Shown: positions 1-7,638, numbered from the stretch's first letter. The stretch is 15,337 nt of DNA from an uncultured Bacilli bacterium (GCA_910584085.1 CAJTZY010000023.1:1-15337), one strand, 5' to 3'. Numbers and translations: made by a program. The notes: generated by a model not told the origin, from the sequence alone.

Positions 1-2
1 CA

Positions 3-608
3 TATTCACAAACAAGTGGAAATGGAAATTATTACTTAAGGGCAACAGCATGTGACTCATTAGGTAACTGTACAACAGCAACTTCAAATGTATTTAAATT
101 AGATAATACAGCCCCAACGATATCAAGTGCGACAGCAAGCAATACAACATTATCAAATCAAACCCCTGCATCAGTAATAACAGTATCAGCTTCAGATAAC
201 AGTGGAGGAAGTGGGTTACATGGAACAGCATATAGTTTTGACAATGGAAGTACATGGCAATCAGGAAATACAAAAATAGTAACAACATCAGGAACATATT
301 ATGTAAAAGTAAGAGATAAAGCAGGAAATATAAGTACTTCTAAGTCTGTATCAGTAACAATAAGTAGTGGAGGTTCATCAGGTGTAACCTGTTCAGGTTG
401 TTGTGGACCAAATTGTGCCTATAGTTTAGTTTCAGATGGTAATGGGGGATGTAAATGTAGCTATAGTGGAGGTTCAACTGGAGGTTCATCCGATTCTAAT
501 ACTTGTTTAGAAAATTGTAGAGCAAATTGTCGTGCATCTTGTTCATCTGCTGGATCTGCTTATGATGGTTGCATTTCTGGCTGTGATAGTGCAACTTGTA
601 ATTGCTAA
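3..608 (+). CDS. C-terminal part of a secreted Ig-like repeat protein with a Cys-rich tail (5' end outside the window)
   Basis: An open frame enters from the left edge and ends in tandem TAA TAA stops, giving 201 residues with no start codon in the window. Residues 1-38 are the end of one bacterial Ig-like (Ig3/Big-type) domain, with the typical YYLRATACDSLGNC strand and a DNTAPT linker. Residues 40-120 form a complete second domain (SDNSGGSGL, YSFDNGSTW, GTYYVKVRDKAGNIS). From residue 121 a Gly/Ser linker leads into a tail with 14 Cys: CSGCCGPNC, a CKC pair, then Cys every fourth residue at 168, 172, 176 and 180, and further Cys at 190, 194, 199 and 201. Such domains belong to exported cell-surface or adhesin-like proteins. 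No LPxTG motif, C-terminal membrane segment or choline/SLH repeat is visible, so the anchoring mode is unknown. The domain class is clear; the function is not. Confidence 0.85.
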   Translation, partial: YSQTSGNGNYYLRATACDSLGNCTTATSNVFKLDNTAPTISSATASNTTLSNQTPASVITVSASDNSGGSGLHGTAYSFDNGSTWQSGNTKIVTTSGTYYVKVRDKAGNISTSKSVSVTISSGGSSGVTCSGCCGPNCAYSLVSDGNGGCKCSYSGGSTGGSSDSNTCLENCRANCRASCSSAGSAYDGCISGCDSATCNC

Positions 609-658
609 TAATAAAATAGAAGGAGTACTATAGAATATATTGAAACAAATCAGAGGAT

Positions 659-707
659 GTTTAATCTCTGATATAAGTATCAAAGATACTTATATCAGGG
701 ATTAAAC
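659..707. repeat. Long near-perfect inverted repeat (23-bp stem, 3-nt loop)
   Basis: The arms 659-681 and 685-707 pair along their whole length with one G-T pair and an AAA loop. No T-tract follows, so this is not a standard intrinsic terminator. The 5' arm segment TTAATCTCTGA (661-671) recurs at 754-764, directly before the next hairpin. It could be an mRNA 3'-end stabiliser of the Ig-like gene, a factor-assisted terminator or a small mobile-type repeat. Confidence 0.75.
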
Positions 708-763
708 TAAACTTAATTAATATTCTTACCTCAAATTTATATTAATAATAAAGTTAATCTCTG

Positions 764-797
764 AAAAAAGATTGATAAAATTTTATCAATCTTTTTT
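764..797. terminator. Palindromic, probably bidirectional intrinsic terminator
   Basis: A perfect 34-nt palindrome: six A, the core GATTGATAAAA, its complement, and six T. The A-run before and T-run after the core let it work on either strand. It would terminate the Ig-like gene's transcript and insulate ftsK. Confidence 0.8.
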
Positions 798-954
798 GCA
801 ATTTTATTAATTTTGTATATTATATATTTACAATTTAAAAAAAATTGTTTATAAATATTAAAAAAGTGTAAAAAATATATAGCAAATATTAATAAAATTA
901 ATTTGCAAATTTATAAAAAATGTATTAACATGATTTATGTGATTTAAAAAATAG

Positions 955-1003
955 TGTTTTTCTTTTAAATTAATGTTATAATATTTATATAAACTAACGG
1001 AGG
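955..1003 (+). promoter_or_regulatory. ftsK promoter (extended -10) and ribosome binding site
   Basis: A TATAAT box at 977-982 lies in TGTTATAAT, an extended -10. A weak -35 candidate, TGTTTT, lies at 955-960 (16-bp spacer). The strong Shine-Dalgarno CGGAGG at 998-1003 sits 5 nt before the ATG and fixes the start. Confidence 0.65.
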
Positions 1004-1008
1004 TATTT

Positions 1009-3201
1009 ATGTCAAAGAAAAAAAAGAGAAAAGAAGAAAATAAGGAACAAAGTGGTTATGTAGTTGAACTTAAAGGTATATTACTTGTTTTGATTGCAAT
1101 AATTGGCTTATGCCCTTTTGGTATAGTAGCAGAATTTATAAAAGGATTTTCTTGTTTTTTATTTGGTACACTATGGGCACTATTTTTAGTGTTTGTAGGT
1201 GCGTGGGGTATTTATACTATTGTTAAGAGAAAATATCCAAAAATATTAACAGGTAAAACAGTAGGTATCTTTGTAATTTTAGTAGGTATACTTACACTTT
1301 TACATGTAAATTATATAAAAGCTGATGACATTAGTCCAGATAATTTTGACATTATAAAGGATGGAACATTAGTATTTAAAACAACTATTGATAATGTTAT
1401 GAGAAGTATAAAAGAAGGAATTTGGTGTATTGAAACAGGTGGGGGCATAATAGGTGCGATTTTTATTAGTATTTTTACATCTTTACTTACACTTAATGGT
1501 GCGAAATTTATATGTATTGCCTTAATTGTATGTGGATTAATTATTTATACTGGTGTATCTTTATATGAATTCTTTAAGAAAACTGGAGATGAGGTTAAAA
1601 AGGTGGCAAGTCGTGTTCATATGCCTAAAAGGGAGAAAAAGGAACTTGTAAAGGAAGAAGTAAAAGAGGAAATTAAAGAAGTAGAAGAGGTAGAACCTGA
1701 AGAAAAATCTACAGTTATTGTTGCAAATAATGATATGGGAGAAATTATAAATAAAAAATATGTTTTTCCTCCAATCTCATTGCTTAATAAATCTACTAAG
1801 TCAGATGGAAAAGATAATGATCTTGCAATAAAAACTAACATTCCAATACTTATTCAGGTATTAAAAGATTTTGGAATAGAAGCACACGTTGTAGATACTC
1901 ATGTAGGTCCAGCTGTAACACAATATGAACTTGAAATAAAGGCTGGAACAAAGGTTAGTAAGATTCTTGGTCTTAATAGAGAAATTGCTCTTGCTTTAGC
2001 TGCTAAGGATGTTCGTATTCAGGCTCCTATTCCAGGTAAGAATACTATAGGTATAGAACTGCCAAATAAAAACATATCTATGGTATCAGTTCGTGAGGTT
2101 TTGACAAGTATTCCATCTGCTAAGGCTGATTCTAAATTACTTGCTGTACTTGGTAGAGATATTATGGGTAATCCACAATGGATGGAAATTAATAAAACTC
2201 CACACCTTTTAGTTGCTGGTTCAACAGGTAGTGGTAAATCTGTATGTATAAATAGTATACTAGCATCTATTCTTATGCGTAGTAAACCAGATGAAGTTAA
2301 ACTTGTACTTGTAGATCCAAAAAAGGTTGAACTTTCAATATATAATGGAATACCACATCTACTTGCTCCGGTTGTAACAGATCCAAAAAGAGCAAATATT
2401 GCTCTTAAAAGAATTGTATCTGAGATGGAGAGACGTTATGATGTATTTGAAGAAAGTAGAACAAAAAATATAGAAAGTTATAATGCTTATATAGATAAGA
2501 AAAATGAAGGCCTTCCAGATAATGAAAAGGAAAAACGTATGCCGTTTATTGTTGTAATAATAGACGAACTTGCAGATTTAATGTTAGTTGCTGCAAAAGA
2601 AGTTGAAGATTCTATTATGCGTATAACTCAGATGGCACGTGCGGCTGGAATTCATTTAATAGTTGCAACACAAAGACCGTCTACAGATGTAATTACAGGT
2701 GTGGTTAAGTCAAATATTCCATCACGTATATCATTTGCTGTATCAAGTGGTATAGATTCAAGAACAATACTTGATATGGTGGGTGCGGAAAAATTACTAG
2801 GAAAGGGAGATATGTTATTCTTACCTCAAGGAACTAATGCACCACTTCGTATTCAAGGAACGTTTATATCAGAGGAAGAGACAAAAGCACTCGTAGACTT
2901 TGTCTGCAAACAGCAGAAAGCTCATTATGATGAAACAATTCTTATGGATGAAGAAGAAAAAGGTGCGACTACTATGGTAGAAAGTAAAGATGATTATGAA
3001 GAGCCTTTATATAATGAAATAGTGGAATTTGTTATTCAGCAAGGAAAAGCAAGTGCATCACTTTTACAAAGAAGATTTAGGTTAGGTTATAATAGAGCTG
3101 CACGTTGTATAGATCTACTTGAAGATAGGGGAATAATAGGTCCCGCAAATGGAGCGAAACCTCGTGAAGTTTTAGCTAAAGGAGAAAGTAGCGAAGACTA
3201 A
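1009..3201 (+). CDS. ftsK: DNA translocase FtsK/SpoIIIE
   Basis: A hexameric, membrane-anchored ATP-driven DNA pump that clears chromosomal DNA from the division (or sporulation) septum. The 730 residues show the full family layout. About four membrane helices lie within residues 18-195, followed by a short Lys/Glu-rich linker (about 200-235). The alpha/beta motor starts near 275 and has a Walker A GSTGSGKS at 404-411 and a Walker B ending IIDELADL (D519, E520). A winged-helix gamma domain from about 668 onward (RRFRLGYNRAARCIDLLE) reads oriented DNA motifs. The length and short linker resemble Bacillus SpoIIIE more than E. coli FtsK; the sequence alone does not separate a division role from a sporulation role. 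It heads a cluster of envelope and division genes. Confidence 0.97.
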   Translation: MSKKKKRKEENKEQSGYVVELKGILLVLIAIIGLCPFGIVAEFIKGFSCFLFGTLWALFLVFVGAWGIYTIVKRKYPKILTGKTVGIFVILVGILTLLHVNYIKADDISPDNFDIIKDGTLVFKTTIDNVMRSIKEGIWCIETGGGIIGAIFISIFTSLLTLNGAKFICIALIVCGLIIYTGVSLYEFFKKTGDEVKKVASRVHMPKREKKELVKEEVKEEIKEVEEVEPEEKSTVIVANNDMGEIINKKYVFPPISLLNKSTKSDGKDNDLAIKTNIPILIQVLKDFGIEAHVVDTHVGPAVTQYELEIKAGTKVSKILGLNREIALALAAKDVRIQAPIPGKNTIGIELPNKNISMVSVREVLTSIPSAKADSKLLAVLGRDIMGNPQWMEINKTPHLLVAGSTGSGKSVCINSILASILMRSKPDEVKLVLVDPKKVELSIYNGIPHLLAPVVTDPKRANIALKRIVSEMERRYDVFEESRTKNIESYNAYIDKKNEGLPDNEKEKRMPFIVVIIDELADLMLVAAKEVEDSIMRITQMARAAGIHLIVATQRPSTDVITGVVKSNIPSRISFAVSSGIDSRTILDMVGAEKLLGKGDMLFLPQGTNAPLRIQGTFISEEETKALVDFVCKQQKAHYDETILMDEEEKGATTMVESKDDYEEPLYNEIVEFVIQQGKASASLLQRRFRLGYNRAARCIDLLEDRGIIGPANGAKPREVLAKGESSED

Positions 3202-3203
3202 AA

Positions 3204-3237
3204 TTCGACAAAATAAAACTGCTTATTAAGATACAAT
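3204..3237 (+). promoter_or_regulatory. Candidate promoter of the SPOR gene with a Spo0A-box-like heptamer
   Basis: A -10 candidate, TACAAT, lies at 3232-3237, about 15 bp before the start codon. At 3204-3210 is TTCGACA, the exact complement of the Spo0A box TGTCGAA, with 21 bp to the -10. Spo0A-activated sigma-A promoters (spoIIG, spoIIE) have their boxes over the -35 and unusually long spacers, so the arrangement fits. One 7-mer is expected by chance about once in a window of this size. Confidence 0.35.
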
Positions 3238-3252
3238 AAAAATGGTGATAAT

Positions 3253-3717
3253 ATGAAGAAGTATATGTTAACATTTTTAAGTTCTTTAATAATCGGTTTT
3301 TTTCTTGCACATTTCTTTATAAAGCAATATTCTGACTATGATGGAATAAAAGTATCTGGAATAGGTGACGAATTATTTTTTGTTCAGTATGGTGTTTTTT
3401 CTAGTGTAGAAAGTATGGAGGAAAATACTATTTCACTTCAAAACTATGTGTATAACATAGAGAATAATCTATATTATGTATATGTTGGTATAACAAAGGA
3501 TGAGAATAATGCATCAAAAATAGTGGAATACTATAAGGGACTCGGTTATGATACTATTATAAAAAAATTCAATGTAGTTAATAAAGAATTTGTAAAATTA
3601 CTAGATAATTATGATGAAGTACTAAAAAATACTAATGACCAAACTGCTACTATTTCCGTTATAAATCAAGTATTAATAAAATATGAGGAGGTAGTAATAA
3701 ATGGGAGTCAAAATTAA
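3253..3717 (+). CDS. Membrane-anchored SPOR-domain protein (positional counterpart of SpoIIB)
   Basis: A 154-residue protein with one N-terminal membrane helix (about residues 4-22), so the rest is probably extracytoplasmic. Residues about 42-110 look like a SPOR domain: the opening FFVQYGVFSS matches the family's YVQxGxF strand, and YYVYVGITKDENNA and YYKGLGYDTIIKKF match the second half. SPOR domains bind peptidoglycan lacking stem peptides at division or sporulation septa. In Bacillus the SPOR protein SpoIIB sits just upstream of maf-radC-mreBCD, and here the gene sits just upstream of radC-mreC-mreD. Orthology to spoIIB is therefore an inference from synteny. The start follows a GGTGAT ribosome binding site. 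Its 3' end overlaps radC by 17 nt, suggesting coupled translation. Confidence 0.75.
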   Translation: MKKYMLTFLSSLIIGFFLAHFFIKQYSDYDGIKVSGIGDELFFVQYGVFSSVESMEENTISLQNYVYNIENNLYYVYVGITKDENNASKIVEYYKGLGYDTIIKKFNVVNKEFVKLLDNYDEVLKNTNDQTATISVINQVLIKYEEVVINGSQN

Positions 3718-4390
3718 AGATATTCCAGTTATGGAGAGACCATGTGAAAGATTAATAGAAAATGGGGTTGAACTACTTAGCAATGAAGAGTTACTTGCTA
3801 TAATTTTTAAAACTGGAACAAAGGGAAAATCTGCTAAAGATTTAGGGGAGTTATTATTAAGTAAAGTTGGAAATATAAAAAAACTAAATGATATAAACTA
3901 TGAATATCTAAAAAATATTAAGGGAATAGGACAAAGTAAAGCTTGCAATTTACTTGCTTCAATAGAACTTGGTAAAAGAATAAATAGAGAAGTAGATTCT
4001 ATAAAAAATGTTAAACTAACTAATTCAGAAATAGTTTACAAATTTTATAAAGATAAGCTAGGAAGTAAAAAGCAAGAATATTTCTATGCGGTATATTTAG
4101 ATACCAGTAAAAAGATAATAGGAGATAAATTGTTATTCATAGGAACAATTAATTATAGTCTAGTCCATCCAAGGGAAGTATTTAAAGAGGCTTATTTACT
4201 TGGTGCGAGTGCGATTATATGTATTCATAATCATCCAAGTGGAAATCCAATTCCAAGTAAACAGGATTTTGAGATAACTAATAATCTTATAGAAGTAGGT
4301 AAAGTTTTAGGAATTAAAATAATAGATCATATAATAATATGTAAAAATAACTATTATAGCTTTTTAGAAAATAATGATATTGACTTTTAA
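3701..4390 (+). CDS. radC: RadC family JAB/JAMM-domain protein
   Basis: A full-length (229 aa) RadC-like protein. An N-terminal helix-hairpin-helix region (residues about 30-95, with LKNIKGIGQSKA) precedes the MPN/JAB domain. The JAMM metal site is intact: H176-N-H178-P-S-G and D189 (HxH-x10-D), with a conserved Glu upstream in HPREVFKEA. The family was named for a supposed DNA-repair role, but its biochemical role is unsettled; a metal-dependent hydrolase fold is certain, the substrate is not. AGGAGG at 3686-3691 supports this start inside the end of the SPOR gene. Position before mreC is the classic Bacillota arrangement, but maf and mreB, normally flanking, are missing. Confidence 0.93.
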   Translation: MGVKIKDIPVMERPCERLIENGVELLSNEELLAIIFKTGTKGKSAKDLGELLLSKVGNIKKLNDINYEYLKNIKGIGQSKACNLLASIELGKRINREVDSIKNVKLTNSEIVYKFYKDKLGSKKQEYFYAVYLDTSKKIIGDKLLFIGTINYSLVHPREVFKEAYLLGASAIICIHNHPSGNPIPSKQDFEITNNLIEVGKVLGIKIIDHIIICKNNYYSFLENNDIDF

Positions 4391-4407
4391 AAAAAATTAT
4401 TATGTAA

Positions 4408-4427
4408 TATAATAAAAATAGGTGAGG
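4408..4427 (+). promoter_or_regulatory. Possible -10 box and ribosome binding site of mreC
   Basis: TATAAT lies at 4408-4413, 16 nt before the mreC start, without a well-spaced -35 (the TTGACT at 4380 is 22 bp away). AGGTGAGG at 4420-4427 is the ribosome binding site. Its apparently short spacer is explained by pairing of AGGTGA with the more 5' part of the anti-SD. mreCD may be read both from radC and from here. Confidence 0.4.
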
Positions 4428-4429
4428 TT

Positions 4430-5278
4430 ATGAAAAAACAAAATAAAAAAACAAAATATATAATTATATCTTCAGTAATTCTTTTTTTAGTTTTACTAGG
4501 TATAACTTCAAACATAATTCATGATGATAGAAATTTAAATTTTTTTGAAAAAACATTAAAAGATACTTCAACGTTTATACAAAAAATATTTTATGCACCT
4601 ATAGGATTTGTGAAAAATAAAGTGGAAATGTATACAGAGACAAAGGATTTATATAAAAAGTATACTGAATTAAGAGAAAAAGTTGAAAAGACTGATTTAT
4701 ATTATGCACAAATAAAGGAATTACAAAAAGAGGTAACAGATTTAAAATCAACTCTAAAATTAAATGCCACATTATCAGAATATAATTATATTAATGCAAC
4801 TGTAGTTAATAGAAATATTGGATATTGGTATAATACACTTAATATAGATAAAGGTACTAAAAATGGAATAAAAAAGGGAGATGCTGTTATAACTTCAGAA
4901 GGATTAATTGGAAAAATAACAAATGTAAGTAATTTTTCTAGCTCTGTTAAGCTAATAACAACAGATGAGATTAGTAATAAAATATCAGTTAAAATAAATT
5001 CAGGGGATAAATATTTATATGGACTATTAATTGGATATGATAAAAATTATAATATATATAAAATAGAGGGAATAACTGAATCCAATCTTGTAAAAGAGGG
5101 GGATTTAGTAACCACTACAGGACTTACTGATTATTTTCCAAGTGGTATATTAATTGGCAGAGTATCTAGAGTTGTAAAGGATGAGTATGATTTAAATAGT
5201 ATAGTAGAGGTTATTCCATCAGTAAATTTTGAAAATATAAGTGTTGTTACTGTATTAAATAGAAAGGCTATGGAGTAA
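4430..5278 (+). CDS. mreC: Rod shape-determining protein MreC
   Basis: Scaffold of the elongasome that links the cytoskeleton and MreD to the cell-wall synthases at the outer face of the membrane. The 282-residue protein has a Lys-rich cytoplasmic tip, one membrane helix (about residues 10-28) and a coiled coil (about 65-115). The extracytoplasmic beta domains have family signatures: YNTLNIDKGTKNGIKKGDAV, EGLIGKI, SSVKLITTD, YLYGLLIGY, and VKEGDLVTTTGLTDYFPSGI near the end. It ends in TAATG, sharing one base with mreD, so the two are translationally coupled. In most Bacillota mreB precedes mreC; here radC does, so MreB must be encoded elsewhere or be absent. Confidence 0.93.
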   Translation: MKKQNKKTKYIIISSVILFLVLLGITSNIIHDDRNLNFFEKTLKDTSTFIQKIFYAPIGFVKNKVEMYTETKDLYKKYTELREKVEKTDLYYAQIKELQKEVTDLKSTLKLNATLSEYNYINATVVNRNIGYWYNTLNIDKGTKNGIKKGDAVITSEGLIGKITNVSNFSSSVKLITTDEISNKISVKINSGDKYLYGLLIGYDKNYNIYKIEGITESNLVKEGDLVTTTGLTDYFPSGILIGRVSRVVKDEYDLNSIVEVIPSVNFENISVVTVLNRKAME

Positions 5279-5763
5279 TGATTTGTTTCATTTTAATTTT
5301 TTCATTTTTATTTGAATCAGTACTTTCTAATATTGTAACTAGTAGTACATTATTTACTCCAGTATTTGTAATAACATCTTTAACAATTTTATATCCATAT
5401 TTTAATGTCAAAAAAATTAGTTTTGTTGTAGTATGTAGTATATGCGGTTTTATATATGATATTATATTTACTAATTCATTATTTATAAATACTTTAAGTT
5501 TTGGATTATGTTCGGGATTAATTATTTTAGGATATAATTATATAAATTATAATGTATATAGTTCAAATATTTTAAATATTATAGTTTTAGTATTTTATAG
5601 ATTAATAAGTTATTTTCTTTTATGTATAGTTGATTTTGTAATTTTTGATGAAATAGATTTAATTAGAAGTATTTATACATCACTTATAACAAATATATTA
5701 TATGGGGTTATAATGTTCATAATAATAGATTTAATTAATAAAATATTTAAGTTAAAAAACTAG
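5278..5763 (+). CDS. mreD: Rod shape-determining protein MreD
   Basis: A small polytopic elongasome membrane protein. Its 161 residues are almost entirely hydrophobic, with about five membrane helices and a short basic C-terminus (KIFKLKN). The length, the motif GFIYDIIF in the middle, and the 1-nt overlap with the mreC stop identify it as MreD. Little besides fold and context can be recognised, as usual for this fast-evolving family. The stop codon lies inside a terminator-like hairpin, so the mre pair appears to close the transcription unit. Confidence 0.88.
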   Translation: MICFILIFSFLFESVLSNIVTSSTLFTPVFVITSLTILYPYFNVKKISFVVVCSICGFIYDIIFTNSLFINTLSFGLCSGLIILGYNYINYNVYSSNILNIIVLVFYRLISYFLLCIVDFVIFDEIDLIRSIYTSLITNILYGVIMFIIIDLINKIFKLKN

Positions 5764-5777
5764 TTATAGTTTTTTTT
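5754..5777 (+). terminator. Terminator after mreD
   Basis: The stem AAAAAACTA / TAGTTTTTT (9 bp, loop GTTA) runs into a T-rich tract. The mreD stop codon (5761-5763) is part of the hairpin. The stem is A/T-rich and weak. Confidence 0.55.
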
Positions 5778-5786
5778 CTTTATATA

Positions 5787-5815
5787 TGATAAAATATATG
5801 TATAGAATAAAGAGG
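5787..5815 (+). promoter_or_regulatory. Possible extended -10 and ribosome binding site of the Tim44-like gene
   Basis: TGATAAAAT at 5787-5795 reads as an extended -10 (TG-n-TAAAAT), and AGAGG lies at 5811-5815 before the ATG at 5822. No convincing -35 is present. Confidence 0.4.
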
Positions 5816-5821
5816 TAAAAT

Positions 5822-6445
5822 ATGTATACACTAACTCAAGAATTAAATAATGTAAATATATTTGTAATTTTAATAGCAACAATATCTATCTTAGGCTCTT
5901 TAATTGGAGTTATAATTGCAAGTAAATTTCAAAGAAAGCAAAAAAAGAAGTATAATGATTGTATAGATTTAATAAATAAAAGGGAAAATTCCGTTTTTGA
6001 AATTAAAAGTGGTCTTGATGAGTTAGAAATTAAAAATATTGATAGTAGTGTAAATGTAAATATGCTTATGAATAATTTATACAATATTTATTTACAACTT
6101 GAAAATAATATAAAAAATTTAAATGATAATTTTGATGGAATACTAACGGGTACTATCAAGGATATTTATAAAAATAAAATAGAAATTTGTAAACTTAAAA
6201 ATTATAGCGATATAATTGACGGAGTAAACTTAATTAATTATTCTATAACCGATTTTTCTAAAGACAAATTAAAGTTTAGAATAACTATGAATGCTTTCTC
6301 ATATAAAATCTCGAACAATAATATTGTTAGTGGAAGTAATTTAGAAAGGGTAGAAATAGTTGTGATTCTTACATTTGATAAAGTTGATGATTACTGGCTT
6401 ATTAGTAATTATGAAAAGGTATATGAGAAAAAATTGAATAGTTAG
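5822..6445 (+). CDS. Membrane-anchored Tim44-like (NTF2-fold) domain protein
   Basis: A 207-residue protein with one membrane helix (about residues 12-34) followed by a basic patch (KFQRKQKKK), so the C-terminal part is probably cytoplasmic. Residues about 70-200 resemble the Tim44-like/NTF2 domains common in Bacillota. They show a helical start, then DIYKNKIEICKLKNYSDII, then strands with FSYKISNNNIVSGS and RVEIVVILTFDKV, and an aromatic-rich final strand (DYWLISNYEKVYEK). In mitochondria this fold binds membranes in protein import; bacterial members have no firm function. It lies alone between mreD and recA, with its own possible promoter and a hairpin directly after its stop. Confidence 0.6.
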   Translation: MYTLTQELNNVNIFVILIATISILGSLIGVIIASKFQRKQKKKYNDCIDLINKRENSVFEIKSGLDELEIKNIDSSVNVNMLMNNLYNIYLQLENNIKNLNDNFDGILTGTIKDIYKNKIEICKLKNYSDIIDGVNLINYSITDFSKDKLKFRITMNAFSYKISNNNIVSGSNLERVEIVVILTFDKVDDYWLISNYEKVYEKKLNS

Positions 6446-6472
6446 TTTTACAGTTTTTAAGAAACTGTAAAA
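6446..6472. terminator. Hairpin after the Tim44-like gene
   Basis: A perfect 11-bp stem, TTTTACAGTTT / AAACTGTAAAA with loop TTAAG, begins at the base after the stop codon. No T-run follows on the + strand, so termination efficiency is uncertain. Confidence 0.5.
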
Positions 6473-6490
6473 ATTTAACAGCAGAAAATA

Positions 6491-6504
6491 TGTACAAATG
6501 TTCG
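6491..6504. promoter_or_regulatory. Probable LexA (SOS) operator of recA
   Basis: TGTACAAATGTTCG matches the Bacillota LexA/DinR core GAAC-N4-GTTC with one mismatch (GTAC for GAAC). It ends 9 bp before the recA -35 hexamer, where a repressor would block the polymerase. SOS control of recA is well established in the phylum. Confidence 0.55.
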
Positions 6505-6513
6505 TAAAAAGTG

Positions 6514-6563
6514 TTGACAAACATTTTTTTATTTAGTATAATTGATTTATAAATTAAAGGAGG
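6514..6563 (+). promoter_or_regulatory. recA promoter and ribosome binding site
   Basis: A textbook sigma-A promoter: TTGACA at 6514-6519, a 17-bp spacer, and TATAAT at 6537-6542. The perfect Shine-Dalgarno AAAGGAGG at 6556-6563 is 7 nt before the start. Confidence 0.9.
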
Positions 6564-6570
6564 AAAATAA

Positions 6571-7608
6571 ATGGTAAAAACAACAACTGATAAAACATTA
6601 GATCAAGTTTTATTAGATATAGAAAAACAATTTGGAAAAGGCGCAGTAATGAAATTAGGTGAAAGGGAACATCAAAAGATAGATACAATATCTAGTGGTT
6701 CTATTTCTCTTGATATTGCACTTGGTATAGGTGGATATCCTAAAGGAAGAATTATTGAAATATTTGGACCTGAATCTAGTGGTAAAACTACTTTTGCACT
6801 TCATGCAATAGCTGAAGCACAAAGAAAAGGTGGTAGGGCTGCATTTATAGATGCAGAACATGCTCTAGATCCAGTATATGCTTCTAAATTAGGTGTAAAT
6901 ATAAATGAACTTTTATTATCACAACCAGATAATGGTGAACAAGCTCTTGAAATCTGTGAGGCTTTAGTAAGAAGTGGAGCGATTAGTATAATTGTAATAG
7001 ACTCTGTTGCTGCATTAGTGCCTCAGGCAGAAATTGAGGGTGAAATGGGAGATTCTCATGTTGGACTTCAAGCAAGACTTATGTCTCAAGCTTTAAGAAA
7101 ATTATCTGGAATTGTAAATAAAACTAACACTGTAGTAATTTTTATAAATCAATTACGTGAAAAAGTAGGAATAATGTTTGGTAATCCAGAAGTTACTCCA
7201 GGTGGTAGAGCTCTTAAATTTTATGCTTCTATTCGTCTTGAAGTAAGAAAAGGAGAACAAATAAAACAAGGAAGCGATTCTATAGGAAGTAGAACAAATA
7301 TTAAAGTAGTAAAAAATAAAATGGCTCCTCCATTTAAAACATGTTCAGTAGATATAATTTATGGTGAAGGTGTGTCATTAAATGGTGAGATTGTTGATTT
7401 AGGTGTTGAGGCCAAAGTTTTAGAAAAAAGTGGTGCATGGTATTCTTATAACGGTGATAAAGTTGGACAAGGTAAAGAAAATGTTAAGGAATGGTTAAAG
7501 AAAAATCCAAAACTTAAAGATGAAATAGAACAAAAAGTTAGAAATTACTTTGAAAATAATGATTCTCTTCAAATTGGAAATATAGAAACTGAAGAAGAAA
7601 GTGAATAA
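6571..7608 (+). CDS. recA: Recombinase RecA
   Basis: The ATP-dependent strand-exchange protein of homologous recombination and co-protease for LexA. The 345 residues are full length. The Walker A GPESSGKT falls at residues 66-73, exactly as in E. coli. Other signatures are DAEHALDP, VIDSVAALVPQAEIEGE (Walker B region), HVGLQARLMSQALRKL, INQLREKVGIMFGNPE (loop L2 region) and a short acidic C-terminal tail. No intein or frame damage is seen. It has its own strong promoter and a probable SOS box. The next housekeeping gene is rny, a common recA neighbour in Bacillota, but a toxin-antitoxin locus separates the two. Confidence 0.98.
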   Translation: MVKTTTDKTLDQVLLDIEKQFGKGAVMKLGEREHQKIDTISSGSISLDIALGIGGYPKGRIIEIFGPESSGKTTFALHAIAEAQRKGGRAAFIDAEHALDPVYASKLGVNINELLLSQPDNGEQALEICEALVRSGAISIIVIDSVAALVPQAEIEGEMGDSHVGLQARLMSQALRKLSGIVNKTNTVVIFINQLREKVGIMFGNPEVTPGGRALKFYASIRLEVRKGEQIKQGSDSIGSRTNIKVVKNKMAPPFKTCSVDIIYGEGVSLNGEIVDLGVEAKVLEKSGAWYSYNGDKVGQGKENVKEWLKKNPKLKDEIEQKVRNYFENNDSLQIGNIETEEESE

Positions 7609-7609
7609 T

Positions 7610-7638
7610 TTGACTTTTTAGGTAAATAATTGTATATT
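7610..7638 (+). promoter_or_regulatory. Promoter of the type III antitoxin RNA
   Basis: TTGACT at 7610-7615, 17-bp spacer, TATATT at 7633-7638 preceded by TG. It begins two bases after the recA stop and faces a non-coding stretch ending in a terminator, as expected for a small-RNA promoter. Confidence 0.75.

Larger units (their letters stand above)
609..1008. other. 400-nt non-coding interval between the Ig-like gene and ftsK
   Basis: There is no credible gene here. It holds an SD-like AAGGAG at 620-625 without a good start, a long hairpin (659-707), a palindromic terminator (764-797), about 150 nt of very AT-rich sequence without recognised signals (800-950), and the ftsK promoter and ribosome binding site (955-1003). 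Confidence 0.8.

Noticed and set aside
94..297. Minus-strand open frame of 67 codons inside the Ig-like gene
   Set aside because: Low-complexity Leu/Tyr-rich shadow of the + strand Ig domain with no ribosome binding site. The same applies to the other minus-strand frames inside ftsK, recA, rny and the coiled-coil gene.
640..705. TTG-started 21-codon ORF running through the long hairpin
   Set aside because: The SD-like AAGGAG is 14 nt away, the start is TTG and the peptide is just the hairpin sequence. A leader peptide cannot be supported.
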